Shown here piece by piece: positions 43,697 through 53,765 of a stretch of 64,000 bases of DNA; within the stretch, counting starts at the first letter, position 1, and every line of letters begins with the position of its first letter. The DNA lies in NCBI RefSeq assembly GCF_003966225.1, contig NZ_RXNU01000001.1, forward strand, positions 310,001-374,000, read 5' to 3'. The stretch is from Shewanella canadensis (lineage in GTDB: Bacteria > Pseudomonadota > Gammaproteobacteria > Enterobacterales > Shewanellaceae). The notes under the pieces were generated by a model that saw only the letters and a program-made list of their open reading frames with translations, had not been told where the DNA came from and searched no databases. The position numbers were made by a program, and so were the translations under genes.

Positions 43697-45087
43697 TCAA
43701 TAGATTAAAATCCCTATCTCTGGGGCAATATTCTCTGGGCGTTTTGGTTACTGTTTTGTGTGTGCGTCTGGTGTCTCTCGCTTTTTATCCTCTGATGGAT
43801 ACCACCGAGGCGAGGTACGGTGAGATGGCCAGGTTAATGGTGGAGACAGGTAACTGGCTTACACCGCTATTCGATTACGGTGTCCCCTTTTGGGGGAAGC
43901 CGCCGTTGCATACCTGGATGAGTGCACTGGGTATCGAGCTATTTGGTATATCGGAGTTTGCGGTACGCTTTCCCCATTGGCTGGCTGCCGTCGCGGTATT
44001 AACTTTGACTGGCTATTTTGCGAAACAGATAAAGGTTTCGGCTGTGCAAGTCGCCATCTTGCTTGCTACGACTGTTGTTTTTTATGTCAGTGCCGGCGCG
44101 GTCATGACCGATATGGTGCTGACGTTAGGCATGACTCTGGCTATGGTCGGCTTCTATCTATGCTGGCAGGGCCGGTCCGTTTGGGGCTATGTGGGCTTTG
44201 TTGGTTTAAGTATTGGCCTGTTGGCAAAGGGGCCGGTTGTTCTGGTCTTGATGGGGCTGGCCGTGGGGCCGTGGTTAATATGGCAATACGGTCCGGTTAA
44301 ACCATGGAAACTACTTTATCAGAGAGTGCCGCTCCTTGGTGGCTGTGCCCTAATGTTACTCCTTAGCCTACCCTGGTACTTGATGGCAGAGCATGCGACC
44401 CCGGGCTTCTTGCAGTATTTTATTGTCGGAGAGCATTGGCTGAGGTTTGTCGATAGCGGCTGGCAGGGAGATCTGTATGGTTCGGCTCATGACGAAATCC
44501 GGGGCACTATCTGGTTATTCTTTGTCGTATCGGCCTTGCCCTGGTCTCTGTTTATTCCAAGGGCGTTATGGCGCCTGTGGCAAGCAGGATGCGGCTTCGA
44601 TAAGACAACTAAGTTCTTAATCTGCTGGATGTTATCGCCACTTATCTTATTCACGTTCGCCGGAAATATCCTACCCGCCTACGTATTGCCCGGGATCCCC
44701 GGTATGGGGTTGCTCTTAGCTTACGCATGGCGTGGTGAGAAAATCCCTAAGCTCGAGCCCATTGCGCTCGGAGTCAGCGGGTTAATACTGGCGGCTGTTA
44801 TTGTACTCAATCTGGGCCCGGCAAAGGAGAAGAGTGATAAGTGGTTGCTCGCTCAAAGAGCGCCGGCTATTGCGACCTATTATTGGAAAAACAATCGCTT
44901 TTCATCAAAATTCTACAGTCAGGGCAAAGCTAAACTGTTGAGCAGTGAGGCTGAATTACGCCAAGTGGCAGGTGTCCCTTTCTATTTGGTTGTCGGTAAT
45001 GAAAACCGTGAAGAGTTAGTGGCACTTTCTCAATGTATCGATACCGCGAATACGCCAGAAAAGAGCTTGTTCCTATGTGGTACATAG
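43693..45087 (+). CDS. ArnT-like glycosyltransferase (GT39/GT83 type)
   Basis: A 464-residue membrane protein with about 11 helices. The first periplasmic loop has MDTTEARYGEMARLM, matching the acidic D/E-containing catalytic loop of ArnT and protein mannosyltransferases, followed by PFWGKPPLHTWMSALGIELF. It should move a sugar from an undecaprenyl carrier to lipid A, LPS or a protein in the periplasm. It is shorter than ArnT and has little soluble C-terminal domain. It lies in an operon between the GtrB-like and GtrA genes. Confidence 0.88.
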   Translation: MINRLKSLSLGQYSLGVLVTVLCVRLVSLAFYPLMDTTEARYGEMARLMVETGNWLTPLFDYGVPFWGKPPLHTWMSALGIELFGISEFAVRFPHWLAAVAVLTLTGYFAKQIKVSAVQVAILLATTVVFYVSAGAVMTDMVLTLGMTLAMVGFYLCWQGRSVWGYVGFVGLSIGLLAKGPVVLVLMGLAVGPWLIWQYGPVKPWKLLYQRVPLLGGCALMLLLSLPWYLMAEHATPGFLQYFIVGEHWLRFVDSGWQGDLYGSAHDEIRGTIWLFFVVSALPWSLFIPRALWRLWQAGCGFDKTTKFLICWMLSPLILFTFAGNILPAYVLPGIPGMGLLLAYAWRGEKIPKLEPIALGVSGLILAAVIVLNLGPAKEKSDKWLLAQRAPAIATYYWKNNRFSSKFYSQGKAKLLSSEAELRQVAGVPFYLVVGNENREELVALSQCIDTANTPEKSLFLCGT

Positions 45088-45503
45088 TGCTCGATTACGT
45101 AAAACGCTGGTCGGGCTTGACTCTGGTTCAGCTGAAGTTTTTATTGGTGGGCGGAGTCAGCTTTCTTATCGACTTGTCGCTGTTTCTCTACCTGTCTCAG
45201 CAACTCCTATGGCCTCTTTTAACTGCAAGACTGGCCGCTTTTAGTGTGGCGTTGACGTTAACCTGGCTGGGTAATCGATTATTTACGTTCAGTCATCGAA
45301 AGAAGGTACATAAAGGTCAACAGTTTGCGATGGCCGTTATACTCGCTTGCAGTGCCGCGTCAGTGAATCTCACTGTTTTTTATCTGCTGAGTGAGCTGCT
45401 CACGCCCACTGGGGTTACCGCCACTATTTATCTGGCGTTAGGAGTGCTATCGGGCTTGATCGTAAATTGGCTAGGCTCCAACTATCTTGTATTTCGTCAT
45501 TAA
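45075..45503 (+). CDS. GtrA family membrane protein
   Basis: From the ATG at 45075, which overlaps the previous gene by 13 bases, the protein has 142 residues and four helices. QLKFLLVGGVSFLIDLSLFL and TWLGNRLFTFSHRKKV are typical of GtrA, which is thought to flip undecaprenyl-linked sugars across the inner membrane. An upstream ATG at 45033 would add 14 residues but is deep inside the neighbour. It completes a GtrB-transferase-GtrA module. Confidence 0.88.
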   Translation: MWYIVLDYVKRWSGLTLVQLKFLLVGGVSFLIDLSLFLYLSQQLLWPLLTARLAAFSVALTLTWLGNRLFTFSHRKKVHKGQQFAMAVILACSAASVNLTVFYLLSELLTPTGVTATIYLALGVLSGLIVNWLGSNYLVFRH

Positions 45504-45564
45504 TATCTCGAATGGTATGGCTGGCAATAGCCTGTCGATATGAGACAATGGTGATCTGGATTTT

Positions 45565-45603
45565 AGTCATAAACCGGATGCGGCGAGTGTCTGGTTTATG
45601 ACT
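45565..45603 (+). terminator. Stem-loop after the glycosylation operon
   Basis: AGTCATAAACC and GGTTTATGACT are perfect 11-bp arms around a 17-base loop, 60 bases after the gtrA-like stop. The T-run is weak at first and stronger further on. Confidence 0.6.
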
Positions 45604-45656
45604 ATTATTGCTTTTTAATAATTAAATATAATTTGCTGGGCAGGCTTGGAGTAAAC

Positions 45657-46337
45657 ATGCTTATTTCTAAAAATTCTTTTGTTGTGAAGGCTGTTTTGGG
45701 GTGTTCATTAATGGTTTTAGCCGGTTGTCAAACGACTAACCCTTATAGCAACGAGAGTCAAAATGCCAAGGCGACCAATGGTGCGCTGATCGGTGCCATT
45801 GCCGGTGCAGCCATCGGCGTTGCTTCATCGAGCCGTAGCGATCGTGGTAAGGGCGCGTTAATTGGCGCCGCATCGGGTGCTGCACTGGGTGGTGGTATCG
45901 GTTACTACATGGATACTCAGGAGGCTGAATTAAGAAAACAGCTTCAATCGACCGGTGTGAGTGTGACTCGCAGTGGCGATAATATTGTATTGAATATGCC
46001 AAATGAAGTGACGTTTGGTGTGGATCAGACCGATCTGAGTTCAGGCGCGAAAAGAGTACTTAACAGTGTCGCTTTGGTGGCTAAAGAGTACGATCAAACT
46101 CAGTTGAACGTGCTTGGTTATACCGACAGTTCAGGGGCCGAGTCATACAACTTAAGGCTATCGAAAATTCGTGCTATCGAAGTTGGGAACTACTTAGTCG
46201 CTCAGAAGATCGAATATGGCAGAGTGAAATCAGAAGGTCTCGGTGAATCAAGACCCATTGCGACTAATGCAACGGCTGAAGGCCGAGCGCAAAACCGCAG
46301 AGTTGAAATCGTGCTAAGTCCATTACCACAAGGCTAG
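45657..46337 (+). CDS. OmpA-family lipoprotein with glycine zipper (YiaD-like)
   Basis: From the ATG at 45657 (GGAG 6 bases before) the protein has 226 residues. Lipoprotein signal VLAGC; glycine zipper GALIGAIAGAAIGVASS and GALIGAASGAALGGGIG (about residues 40-85); OmpA peptidoglycan-binding domain at about 105-220, with LNVLGYTDSSGAESYNLRLS and the diaminopimelate-binding GRAQNRRVEI end. It anchors the outer membrane to peptidoglycan. Monocistronic, followed by a strong terminator. Confidence 0.92.
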   Translation: MLISKNSFVVKAVLGCSLMVLAGCQTTNPYSNESQNAKATNGALIGAIAGAAIGVASSSRSDRGKGALIGAASGAALGGGIGYYMDTQEAELRKQLQSTGVSVTRSGDNIVLNMPNEVTFGVDQTDLSSGAKRVLNSVALVAKEYDQTQLNVLGYTDSSGAESYNLRLSKIRAIEVGNYLVAQKIEYGRVKSEGLGESRPIATNATAEGRAQNRRVEIVLSPLPQG

Positions 46338-46356
46338 TATTTAGCTGAAATGATCT

Positions 46357-46382
46357 GGCTGCTAATTGGCAGCCTTTTTTTT
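46357..46382 (+). terminator. Terminator after the OmpA-like gene
   Basis: GGCTGC-TAATTG-GCAGCC is followed by eight T residues. Confidence 0.88.
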
Positions 46383-46536
46383 GCTTCCGGATTCCTCTGA
46401 AATTGGACATTTTGTCGTTGACCGTCGAGAGAGCGGAGAGGTAATTCTCAGTTCGAAGAAGTTAACTCAACCGACTGTTGTGACAGGTTGGCCCTTATGG
46501 CTTGATAGTATTTTGGGTTTTAAGCGAATAGTGACG

Positions 46537-47340
46537 ATGAAAATTAAAATGAATAAGTGGATAGCGACCACACTGCTATTGACACCTTTGGTGGTTAACA
46601 GTGCTCCGTTAGAGTTCAGGGCAGCGGGAAGTTTAAAGTCTGCGATGACTGAGCTGATTGGCGAATATCAGAAAATGGCTCCTATTGAAGTCGAGGCTCA
46701 GTTTGCGCCATCGGGCTTATTAAGAAAACGTATCGAACAGGGTGAGCATGTCGATCTGTATGCTTCGGCAAACATGAAGCATCCCTTAGCCTTGAGAGAG
46801 GCGGGAAAAGGTGCCCCAGTGGTTATGTTCGCCCGCAATAAACTCTGCGCTATCGCGCAGCCTGAAGTTGCTGTCGATAGCGCAACACTGTTAGGTAAAT
46901 TGCTCGACCCGAAAGTCAGAGTGGGTACCTCTACCCCTAAAGCCGATCCAGCAGGTGATTATGCCTGGAAGTTGTTCGCTAAGGCTGACAAAATCTCATC
47001 TGGTGCGACATCGCTTCTGCAAGATAAAGCGCTGCAGCTAACGGGCGGCCCCGATAGTGCTAAAGCCCCCGAAGGGAAAAACCCTTATGGCTGGGTGATG
47101 GCAAATAAGCGTGCGGATATCTTTCTGACTTACTGCACCAATGCAGTATTGGCACAAAAAGAGGTGCCTGCTCTACAGATTATCTCGGTTCCCAAGGCCC
47201 TCTCGGTTGGTGCTAACTATGGCCTTATGGTGCTGAATGGGGATAAGAGCGAAGCTTCTGATTTGGCGATGTATATACTTTCTGAAGAGGGGCAGAAGAT
47301 CCTGGCTGGTTACGGATTCGATGTGCCGTTATTGCCATAG
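46537..47340 (+). CDS. ModA-like periplasmic oxyanion-binding protein
   Basis: Taking the ATG at 46537 the protein has 267 residues with a signal peptide ending VNSAPLEF. The frame is open 57 codons further upstream but starts inside the previous terminator, so that part is not coding. It shows ModA-type features: FRAAGSLKSAMTELIGEYQK, DLYASANMKHPLALREAG, KVRVGTSTPKADPAGDYAWK. No modB/modC is adjacent, so it is an orphan binding protein for molybdate, tungstate or another oxyanion, or a solitary sensor. Confidence 0.8.
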   Translation: MKIKMNKWIATTLLLTPLVVNSAPLEFRAAGSLKSAMTELIGEYQKMAPIEVEAQFAPSGLLRKRIEQGEHVDLYASANMKHPLALREAGKGAPVVMFARNKLCAIAQPEVAVDSATLLGKLLDPKVRVGTSTPKADPAGDYAWKLFAKADKISSGATSLLQDKALQLTGGPDSAKAPEGKNPYGWVMANKRADIFLTYCTNAVLAQKEVPALQIISVPKALSVGANYGLMVLNGDKSEASDLAMYILSEEGQKILAGYGFDVPLLP

Positions 47341-47371
47341 TTTAATAGGTTATTGTTGTTCCAACAGAGTT

Positions 47372-47399
47372 GAGCCCTTAAGTTTATCGCTTAGGGCTC
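47372..47399. terminator. Stem-loop between modA-like and mgtE genes
   Basis: GAGCCCTTAAG pairs with CTTAGGGCTC apart from one bulged T; it lies between convergent genes. Confidence 0.5.
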
Positions 47400-47421
47400 A
47401 TCTCGGCAAAGCAAGTGTCGG

Positions 47422-48786
47422 TTAATTCAGTAAGAAGAATGTAGCTAAGCCTAAGAAGGCAAACAGGCCGATAACGTCGGTAACGGTGGTGAGCACCATT
47501 CCTCCGGCGAGAGCGGGATCGATATTCATTTTTTTAAGAAGTAACGGGATACTTGCTCCGGCAAAACCTGCCACAGTCATGTTAATAAGCATCGCGCCAC
47601 CAATGAGTCCACCAAGTGCGATATCATCTTTCCAGAACCATATCGCCAGAAAGACTAATACGGACCAAAGAACTCCATTGAGGAAGCCGATGGCGAGCTC
47701 TTTACCTATCAACCAGCGAGAGTTACTTTGGCCAATCTGTCCCAGTGCGATACCACGAATAACCAGCGCTAATGTCTGATTACCGGCAACGCCTCCCATG
47801 CTTGGAACTATGGTCATCAAGATGGCAATGGTAGCGAACTGTTCTAATGTGCCTTCGAACATATTGCTTACTGAGGCCGCCAACAGCGCGGCGAAAAGGT
47901 TGATGGTTAACCATAGCGAGCGCTGTAAGGTACTTTTTATGACAGGGCCGAAGGTGTCGGCATCATCATCCATACCCGCCATCCCCATCATGGAATGCTC
48001 TGCATCTTCTCTGATGACGTCGACGACATCATCGATGGTGATACGGCCAAGCAAGCGGTTATCGTCTCCGATAACCGGCGCAGAGAGCCAGTCATGTCGT
48101 TCAAACAGCTGTGCTACTTCACTGTCTGACATGCCTACCGGAATGCCTTCAAGCTTTGATGCCATGATATCCCGAATAGAGGCGTTGGGATCGCAGGTGA
48201 GAAGATCTGAGATCCGTACACCACCGAGAAAACTGTCTTGTTTGTCGACGACATAGAGAGTATCAGTCGCCTCGGGCAGTTCACCTCTGATCCTGAGATA
48301 TCGTAAAATCACATCAATATTGACATCGGGGCGCAGTGTGACCGTATCGGTATTCATGAGGCTGCCTGCGGTATCATCAGGATAAGAGAGAGCCTGTTCT
48401 ACCCGGGTTCTATCCTGGCTGGTCATCGACTGTAGTACTTGATTAAATACGCTGTCAGGCAGACTTCGCAGGATATAGGCGAGGTCATCGGTATCCATGC
48501 GTGCGGCGGCTTTTGCGACTCTCTCAGGACTCATCTGCTTGATAAGGTTGTCTTTGAGTTCCTCACCCAGTTCATCGAGGATCTCACCGGTATGATCTTG
48601 ATCTATCAGTTGCCACAATACTTGACGGGTTCTCGGAGGAGATGACTCGAGGATAAAAGCGACATCTGAAGCGGCCATATCATGAAGCATGCTTCTCACA
48701 TGAACGAACATGCCACTGCCAAGGGCTTGTGTTAGCTGATTTAAACGCTGATCTGTGAGTTCGTTGTCGAGTACTTCAACCGGCAT
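47422..48786 (-). CDS. mgtE: Magnesium transporter MgtE
   Basis: A 454-residue protein with the MgtE layout: N-terminal helical domain (residues 1-130), two CBS domains (about 135-260, MNTDTVTLRPDVNIDVILR and PVGMSDSEVAQLFERHDWLS) and five C-terminal helices with the pore segment (PSMGGVAGNQTLALVIRGIA; GASIPLLLKKMNIDPALAGG). CBS domains close the channel when cytoplasmic Mg2+ is high. GGGAGGG precedes the ATG. It follows ptsO by about 110 bases and may be read from the same operon or its own promoter. Confidence 0.95.
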   Translation of the reverse strand: MPVEVLDNELTDQRLNQLTQALGSGMFVHVRSMLHDMAASDVAFILESSPPRTRQVLWQLIDQDHTGEILDELGEELKDNLIKQMSPERVAKAAARMDTDDLAYILRSLPDSVFNQVLQSMTSQDRTRVEQALSYPDDTAGSLMNTDTVTLRPDVNIDVILRYLRIRGELPEATDTLYVVDKQDSFLGGVRISDLLTCDPNASIRDIMASKLEGIPVGMSDSEVAQLFERHDWLSAPVIGDDNRLLGRITIDDVVDVIREDAEHSMMGMAGMDDDADTFGPVIKSTLQRSLWLTINLFAALLAASVSNMFEGTLEQFATIAILMTIVPSMGGVAGNQTLALVIRGIALGQIGQSNSRWLIGKELAIGFLNGVLWSVLVFLAIWFWKDDIALGGLIGGAMLINMTVAGFAGASIPLLLKKMNIDPALAGGMVLTTVTDVIGLFAFLGLATFFLLN

Positions 48787-48897
48787 AGCTTCCCTCCCTT
48801 AGAGTGTGTATTTGTGTTGCGTGTAATGTGTGAAAAGAGGTAAAAATGACGCTTAGAGTGTTAGTTTTCTGTTGTCTAGAAAATGAGATTCAGACGA

Positions 48898-49173
48898 TTA
48901 ACTCGCCTCATCAAATTTTGCATCTACAAGGGCACAGATGGCATCAAGTGCGGCGTTAGCATCTTTACCTTCCCCTAGCAGCGTGATAGTTTTTCCCATC
49001 CCGGTTTCCAGCATGAGTAATCCTAGCACACTGGCTGCGGAAGCCTTTTTATCCCCTTGTACTATCGTGACCTGAGCATCGAACTCAGATGCCAATATGG
49101 CGAGTTTAGTGGCTGCGCGAGCATGTAAACCTAGCTTGTTACAGATGGTGACCCGACGTTCCAATTTAGGCAT
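48898..49173 (-). CDS. ptsO: Nitrogen-PTS phosphocarrier NPr
   Basis: A 91-residue HPr-fold protein with phosphorylatable His17 in [14 protein letters not shown] and the regulatory-site-like region around [19 protein letters not shown]. It passes phosphate from PtsP to PtsN in the regulatory nitrogen PTS. It starts 8 bases inside the rapZ end, the usual order rpoN-hpf-ptsN-rapZ-ptsO. Confidence 0.95.
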   Translation of the reverse strand: MPKLERRVTICNKLGLHARAATKLAILASEFDAQVTIVQGDKKASAASVLGLLMLETGMGKTITLLGEGKDANAALDAICALVDAKFDEAS

Positions 49174-50014
49174 TGCTTAGTTCACGATGGCGGGCTTTAA
49201 CCATATGTTTGCTATTGCTAAATAGTTTCGCTAATTGGTCGGTGACATAGACAGATCTATGTTGTCCGCCGGTACAGCCTATGGCGATAGTCAGATAGCT
49301 ACGATTATTTCTTTCAAGGTGCGGCAGCCATGTTTCTAACAGGTTTTCAATTTGCCAGATGAATTTATTAACCATAGGCTGCTGGCTGAGAAACAGCTGT
49401 ACCGGTTCATCGAGGCCTGTCATGGGTCTTAGCTCCGGCTCCCAATGAGGGTTGGGGAGAAAACGAACATCGAACATAAAGTCGGCTTCGGAAGGCATGC
49501 CGTATTTGAAGCCGAAAGATTCAAAATTAATGACGAGTTCTTTATCTACAGTTCCCAATAAGATCTCTCGTACCTGATTACTCAGGTCGTAGATATTGAG
49601 GTTTGAAGTATCTATGTAGTGATCGACCAGCTTAGAAACCGGCTCGAGCAGTAACCTTTCATGCTCAATCGCCTCTTTCAAAGACGTTTTACTTCTCGAT
49701 AGTGGATGGAGTCGGCGGGTTTCGCTGTATCGTTTCAGCAGAACTTCATCTGAAGAGTCGAGAAAGAAACTGAGTAACTCAGTTTCTGCAGGCAGGTTGG
49801 AAAGTTGTTTTTCCAGCTCTTTTTCCTGCTCAGGCATGTTACGAACGTCGACACTGATGGCGACAAGTTCGGTACTACCTTTAAGTTGATCGAGTAGTGA
49901 GTCCATGAGCGGTAGAGGCAAGTTATCGACACAATAGTATCCAAGGTCCTCTAAAACCCTGAGGGCGACAGATTTTCCCGATCCGGACCGACCGGATACC
50001 ATAACCAGTTTCAT
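49166..50014 (-). CDS. rapZ: RNase adapter protein RapZ
   Basis: A 282-residue protein with a Walker A motif SGRSGSGKS at residues 7-15, Walker-B-like VAISVDVRN, and the C-terminal signature [19 protein letters not shown] of the YvcJ/RapZ family. In enterobacteria RapZ guides RNase E to the GlmZ small RNA and so controls amino-sugar synthesis; the same is assumed here. It overlaps ptsN by 4 bases. Confidence 0.95.
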   Translation of the reverse strand: MKLVMVSGRSGSGKSVALRVLEDLGYYCVDNLPLPLMDSLLDQLKGSTELVAISVDVRNMPEQEKELEKQLSNLPAETELLSFFLDSSDEVLLKRYSETRRLHPLSRSKTSLKEAIEHERLLLEPVSKLVDHYIDTSNLNIYDLSNQVREILLGTVDKELVINFESFGFKYGMPSEADFMFDVRFLPNPHWEPELRPMTGLDEPVQLFLSQQPMVNKFIWQIENLLETWLPHLERNNRSYLTIAIGCTGGQHRSVYVTDQLAKLFSNSKHMVKARHRELSNA

Positions 50015-50454
50015 TGAGTAATTACCTGATAGAGTTCTGATTCATCTTGTGTTTTACGTAACTGCTTCAATATCAGTTTATCATTGAGTTTCTCTGCCAT
50101 AGTCGACAGGGTACTCAAATGCTGCTCACATTGATCTGCAGGCACTAATAGCGCAAATAGTATATCTACCGGCTGTTTATCAATCGAGTCGAAAGCGATT
50201 GGCTCTTCACACTTGATTAGAACTGCAACTGGTTGACTTATATTGGTTAATCTCCCGTGAGGAATTGCAATACCGTTACCTATCCCCGTGCTGCCCATCT
50301 TCTCTCTAGCCAATAGGCTTTCAAATATCTCTTGAGAGGTAAGGGTCGGGTACTGGACAGCCGCAAGATCGCTGATAAGTTCCAGTACCTTTTTCTTACT
50401 GCCCGGAGTGGCGCAGGTTGTGCACTCCGGCTGCAGGATCTTACTAAGTTCCAT
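50011..50454 (-). CDS. ptsN: Nitrogen-PTS EIIA component
   Basis: A 147-residue EIIA domain with active-site His66 in [13 protein letters not shown]. It is the output protein of the PtsP-NPr-PtsN chain, which tunes potassium uptake and nitrogen/carbon balance rather than sugar import. It lies 2 bases after hpf and overlaps rapZ by 4 bases. Confidence 0.95.
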   Translation of the reverse strand: MELSKILQPECTTCATPGSKKKVLELISDLAAVQYPTLTSQEIFESLLAREKMGSTGIGNGIAIPHGRLTNISQPVAVLIKCEEPIAFDSIDKQPVDILFALLVPADQCEQHLSTLSTMAEKLNDKLILKQLRKTQDESELYQVITQ

Positions 50455-50456
50455 TA

Positions 50457-50744
50457 TTAATGTTTTGTTAGCTTCTCTTTGTGTTTAATAACCTGACGGT
50501 CTAGCTTATCAATCAGGGAGTCAATGGCGGCATACATGTCCGCATTTTCAGACGTAGCAAAAACCTCACCACCGGAAAGATGGAGTTTTGCTTCCGCTTT
50601 TTGCTGCATTTTCTGAACATTTAAAATAACGTGCACATTATTGATCTGATCGAAATGTCGTTCAAGTTTAGTAAACTTTTCTTCAACGTATTGACGTAGT
50701 GATGTTGTAATTTCAATGTGGTGCCCTGTTAGGTTTATTTGCAT
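50457..50744 (-). CDS. hpf: Ribosome hibernation promoting factor
   Basis: A 95-residue short HPF with the conserved MQINLTGHHIEITTSLRQYV opening, FDQINNVHVILNVQ and the final SLIDKLDRQVIKHKEKLTKH. It binds the 30S decoding centre and pairs ribosomes into inactive 100S dimers in stationary phase. Short form as in gammaproteobacteria, located just after rpoN as expected. AGGAG precedes the ATG. Confidence 0.95.
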   Translation of the reverse strand: MQINLTGHHIEITTSLRQYVEEKFTKLERHFDQINNVHVILNVQKMQQKAEAKLHLSGGEVFATSENADMYAAIDSLIDKLDRQVIKHKEKLTKH

Positions 50745-50810
50745 AGAATTACTCCTCCGTTTCCGATTGTGTTATGTAAACTAACTCTTGCTTATGATCT
50801 CAATAACGCT

Positions 50811-52304
50811 TTATAAACTCTTACGCTGATTCGATGGGGGGATGAGCAGAGCTTCACGATATTTGGCAATCGTTCGCCTCGCCACTTTTATCCCTTGTTC
50901 CCCCAGTAGCGTCGCCATTTTACTGTCGCTCAGGGGCTTCTTCTGGTTTTCGGCTGCGATCAACTTCTTAATGAAAGCGCGTATCGCAGTCGATGAACAT
51001 TCTCCACCATCATCCGTACCGACATGACTGGAGAAGAAGTACTTTAATTCAAATATCCCTCTGGGGGTATGCATATACTTCTGTGTCGTGACACGTGAAA
51101 TGGTTGATTCATGCATTTCAACCGCTTCGGCGATGTCGTTCAGCACCATAGGCTTCATCGCTTCTTCACCGAACTCGAAGAAACCTTGTTGAAATTTCAC
51201 TATGCAGTTAGAGACTTTCAGCAGGGTCTCATTACGACTCTCCAGGCTCTTAATAAACCACTTAGCCTCTTGCAGATGACCTCGAATATATTGCCCATCG
51301 GCTTGATTCTTAGTACTTTTGGCCATAGAGGCATAGTGCTGATTGACATTGATTTTAGGCATGTAATCCGGGTTTAACTCCACGACCCAGCGACCTTTCT
51401 TTTTGGTCACTGTGACGTCAGGAATCACATACTCATCTCGCCCAGGGGTAATAGCCAGCCCGGGTCTGGGATTAAGTGTCTGGATCAGTGCAATAGCTTC
51501 TCTGAGATCATCTTCTTTCAATTTAGTCTTGCGCATTAGCAGGCGGAAATCACGTCCGGCGATGAGATCTAAATGTTCTTTGATCAAGAGTCTGGCGTTG
51601 TCGATATGAGGCGTCGTGTCGGCATATTGGGCGAGCTGAATCGAGAGACATTCACTGAGATCTCGTGCCGCAATACCGATAGGATCGAAGTGCTGAACAC
51701 GCTTGAGTACGGCTTCAACTTCATCCTGTTCAATTTCAGGATCGCCCATTGCCTCGAGGATATCGTCGACACTTTGAGTTAGGTAACCGCGTTCGTCGAT
51801 GGCGTCGATAATGGCGGTGGCGATGGCCAGATCATTATCGGAGAAAGGGGTGAGGTTTTTTTGCCATTCAAGGTGTTCATATAAGCCTTCGCTGGTTTCA
51901 CCTTGAAAGGGCATATCGTCATCGCGCATTGCCCCGGAACTGGAATTTGGGGTCGCAGTATAGACCTCGTCCCACGTGGTATCCATGGGAAGATCTTCTG
52001 GCATGGAATCTTGGGTCAGTGCATCCGATGTCTCGACGGCTGAGCTATCTTGCGGGCCTTCGTTATCTGCATCACCCTCTGCTGAAGCGCTGTATTCGGG
52101 CTCATCACTGGCTTTACTATCACTATTGACGGGCTCTGCATCGACTTGCTCTTCATCCAACTCAAGTAGTGGGTTGGAGTCTAATGCTTGTTGGATCTCT
52201 TGTTGCAGTTCCAGCGACGAAAGCTGCAAAAGGCGTATTGCCTGTTGCAGCTGTGGTGTCATGGTTAACTGCTGACCCATTTTGAGCTGGAGTGACGCTT
52301 TCAT
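50811..52304 (-). CDS. rpoN: RNA polymerase sigma-54 factor
   Basis: A 497-residue protein with region I ([20 protein letters not shown], activator contact), an acidic region II (about residues 50-125), the core-binding and DNA-binding domains, and the RpoN box [15 protein letters not shown] near the C-terminus. It directs transcription from -24/-12 promoters with NtrC-type activators, one of which begins at the right edge of the window. It sits in the standard lptB-rpoN-hpf order with 139 bases between lptB and rpoN. Confidence 0.97.
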   Translation of the reverse strand: MKASLQLKMGQQLTMTPQLQQAIRLLQLSSLELQQEIQQALDSNPLLELDEEQVDAEPVNSDSKASDEPEYSASAEGDADNEGPQDSSAVETSDALTQDSMPEDLPMDTTWDEVYTATPNSSSGAMRDDDMPFQGETSEGLYEHLEWQKNLTPFSDNDLAIATAIIDAIDERGYLTQSVDDILEAMGDPEIEQDEVEAVLKRVQHFDPIGIAARDLSECLSIQLAQYADTTPHIDNARLLIKEHLDLIAGRDFRLLMRKTKLKEDDLREAIALIQTLNPRPGLAITPGRDEYVIPDVTVTKKKGRWVVELNPDYMPKINVNQHYASMAKSTKNQADGQYIRGHLQEAKWFIKSLESRNETLLKVSNCIVKFQQGFFEFGEEAMKPMVLNDIAEAVEMHESTISRVTTQKYMHTPRGIFELKYFFSSHVGTDDGGECSSTAIRAFIKKLIAAENQKKPLSDSKMATLLGEQGIKVARRTIAKYREALLIPPSNQRKSL

Positions 52305-52443
52305 TTACCGCTATTCCCTTATTTGTAATTATAAAATGAGAAAGCCTGCTAAATAATTTTTGGGGTTTCTCTGCCCCCTTGACTCGCTATCTGTTTGCGA
52401 GTCTTAACGAATCTGTTACTTGAAAATCGACGCTATAGATTAA

Positions 52444-53175
52444 CTATAGCTTGAATTGTTCACCTAAGTACACAGCCCGTACCTGCTGATTGTCCAAGAT
52501 TTCGGCAGGGGTGCCTTCTGCTATTAAGTTTCCGTGACTCACGATGTAGGCGTGCTCACAAACGTCCAGTGTTTCACGAACGTTATGGTCTGTGATTAGC
52601 ACGCCAAGCCCTCGACTCTTGAGCTGTAAGATGATTTTCTTTATGTCGATAACGGAAATTGGATCGACGCCGGCAAAGGGTTCATCGAGTAAGATAAATT
52701 TAGGGTTTGCCGCCAATGCTCGTGCAATTTCGACTCGTCGACGTTCACCACCAGACAAGGCCATACCGAGGCTGTCTCTGATATGAGTAATATGGAACTC
52801 TTCTAACAGGTGTTCAAGCTGCTCTTCACGTGCATTGTTACTCATCTCTGAGCGGGTCTGTAATACCGCCATGATGTTATCTCTGACCGAGAGTTTACGA
52901 AAAATACTGGCTTCTTGAGGCAGATAACCTATCCCTTTTCTGGCGCGTAGATGCATTGGGTCTAAGGTCAGGTCATCATCGTCGATAAAGATGCGTCCCT
53001 TATCACTCTGCACTAAGCCGACCACCATATAAAAAGTGGTGGTTTTTCCTGCACCATTTGGGCCTAACAGGCCGACAATTTGCCCCGTTTTGACTGTGAG
53101 ACTCACATCTTGTACAACGGCACGACTCTTATAGCTCTTGGCAAGGTTAACGGCCTTTAGCGTCATCTCGCTCAT
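52444..53175 (-). CDS. lptB: LPS export ABC ATPase LptB
   Basis: A 243-residue ATPase with Walker [21 protein letters not shown] (P-loop GPNGAGKTT), Q-loop [15 protein letters not shown], signature [15 protein letters not shown] and Walker [14 protein letters not shown], all typical of LptB. It drives LPS extraction by LptFG. It overlaps lptA by 4 bases. Confidence 0.97.
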   Translation of the reverse strand: MSEMTLKAVNLAKSYKSRAVVQDVSLTVKTGQIVGLLGPNGAGKTTTFYMVVGLVQSDKGRIFIDDDDLTLDPMHLRARKGIGYLPQEASIFRKLSVRDNIMAVLQTRSEMSNNAREEQLEHLLEEFHITHIRDSLGMALSGGERRRVEIARALAANPKFILLDEPFAGVDPISVIDIKKIILQLKSRGLGVLITDHNVRETLDVCEHAYIVSHGNLIAEGTPAEILDNQQVRAVYLGEQFKL

Positions 53176-53765
53176 TTGGGCTCCTGTTTTATAGTCGCTT
53201 GCTCCGGCTGAGTCTCTTTCTTCGTCTCAGGTTCATCTGATGGTGTTGGTATTTGCTGTTCAGGCTTTGTCTCTTCCTGATAGTTTTCAGGTTGAATGAT
53301 AGTGATCACTCTGTCATTACCGGTACTCTCTGCAATGAGCTGTTGCTTAGCGATGTTGTAACGGATCTGGTGGCCCGTTACCTGGCTGCCAGCCTGTTCC
53401 AGAGTGGCATTTCCGATAAGGGTTAAGGTTCGACTGGAGAGTTCGTAGCGTATCTCTTTGGCACTCGCTGATGCCGGGCGACCATCTTCCATTATCTGTG
53501 AATAGGTGGCAGGGCTTCCCGTTGCAACCAGTATCTTTCCGCCGTCTTTCTCTTTAGAAAATGCCCTGAGCTCATCGGCCAGGATCTTTACTGAACCCTG
53601 CGTGACTTCGACGGGTCCGTGGAAGATGATCTGGTTATTTTTAATATCAGCTTCCTGACTGGCGGCAGAGATCTTAACTTCTTGTTTCAGATCGTCCAGT
53701 TTAGCCATACCACTAAAACTAACTAAAGATAGTAAGGCGATGATAAGTAATTTATTTTGCTTCAT
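53172..53765 (-). CDS. lptA: LPS transport periplasmic protein LptA
   Basis: Using the ATG at 53765, which follows GAAGGA, the protein has 197 residues; ATG 53777 is four codons further but lies before that ribosome site. A signal peptide ends SFSGMAK. The OstA/LptA beta-jellyroll ([40 protein letters not shown]) covers about residues 35-145. A long Pro/Glu/Lys-rich C-terminal tail ([19 protein letters not shown]) is an extension relative to E. coli LptA. It bridges LPS across the periplasm. Confidence 0.93.
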   Translation of the reverse strand: MKQNKLLIIALLSLVSFSGMAKLDDLKQEVKISAASQEADIKNNQIIFHGPVEVTQGSVKILADELRAFSKEKDGGKILVATGSPATYSQIMEDGRPASASAKEIRYELSSRTLTLIGNATLEQAGSQVTGHQIRYNIAKQQLIAESTGNDRVITIIQPENYQEETKPEQQIPTPSDEPETKKETQPEQATIKQEPK

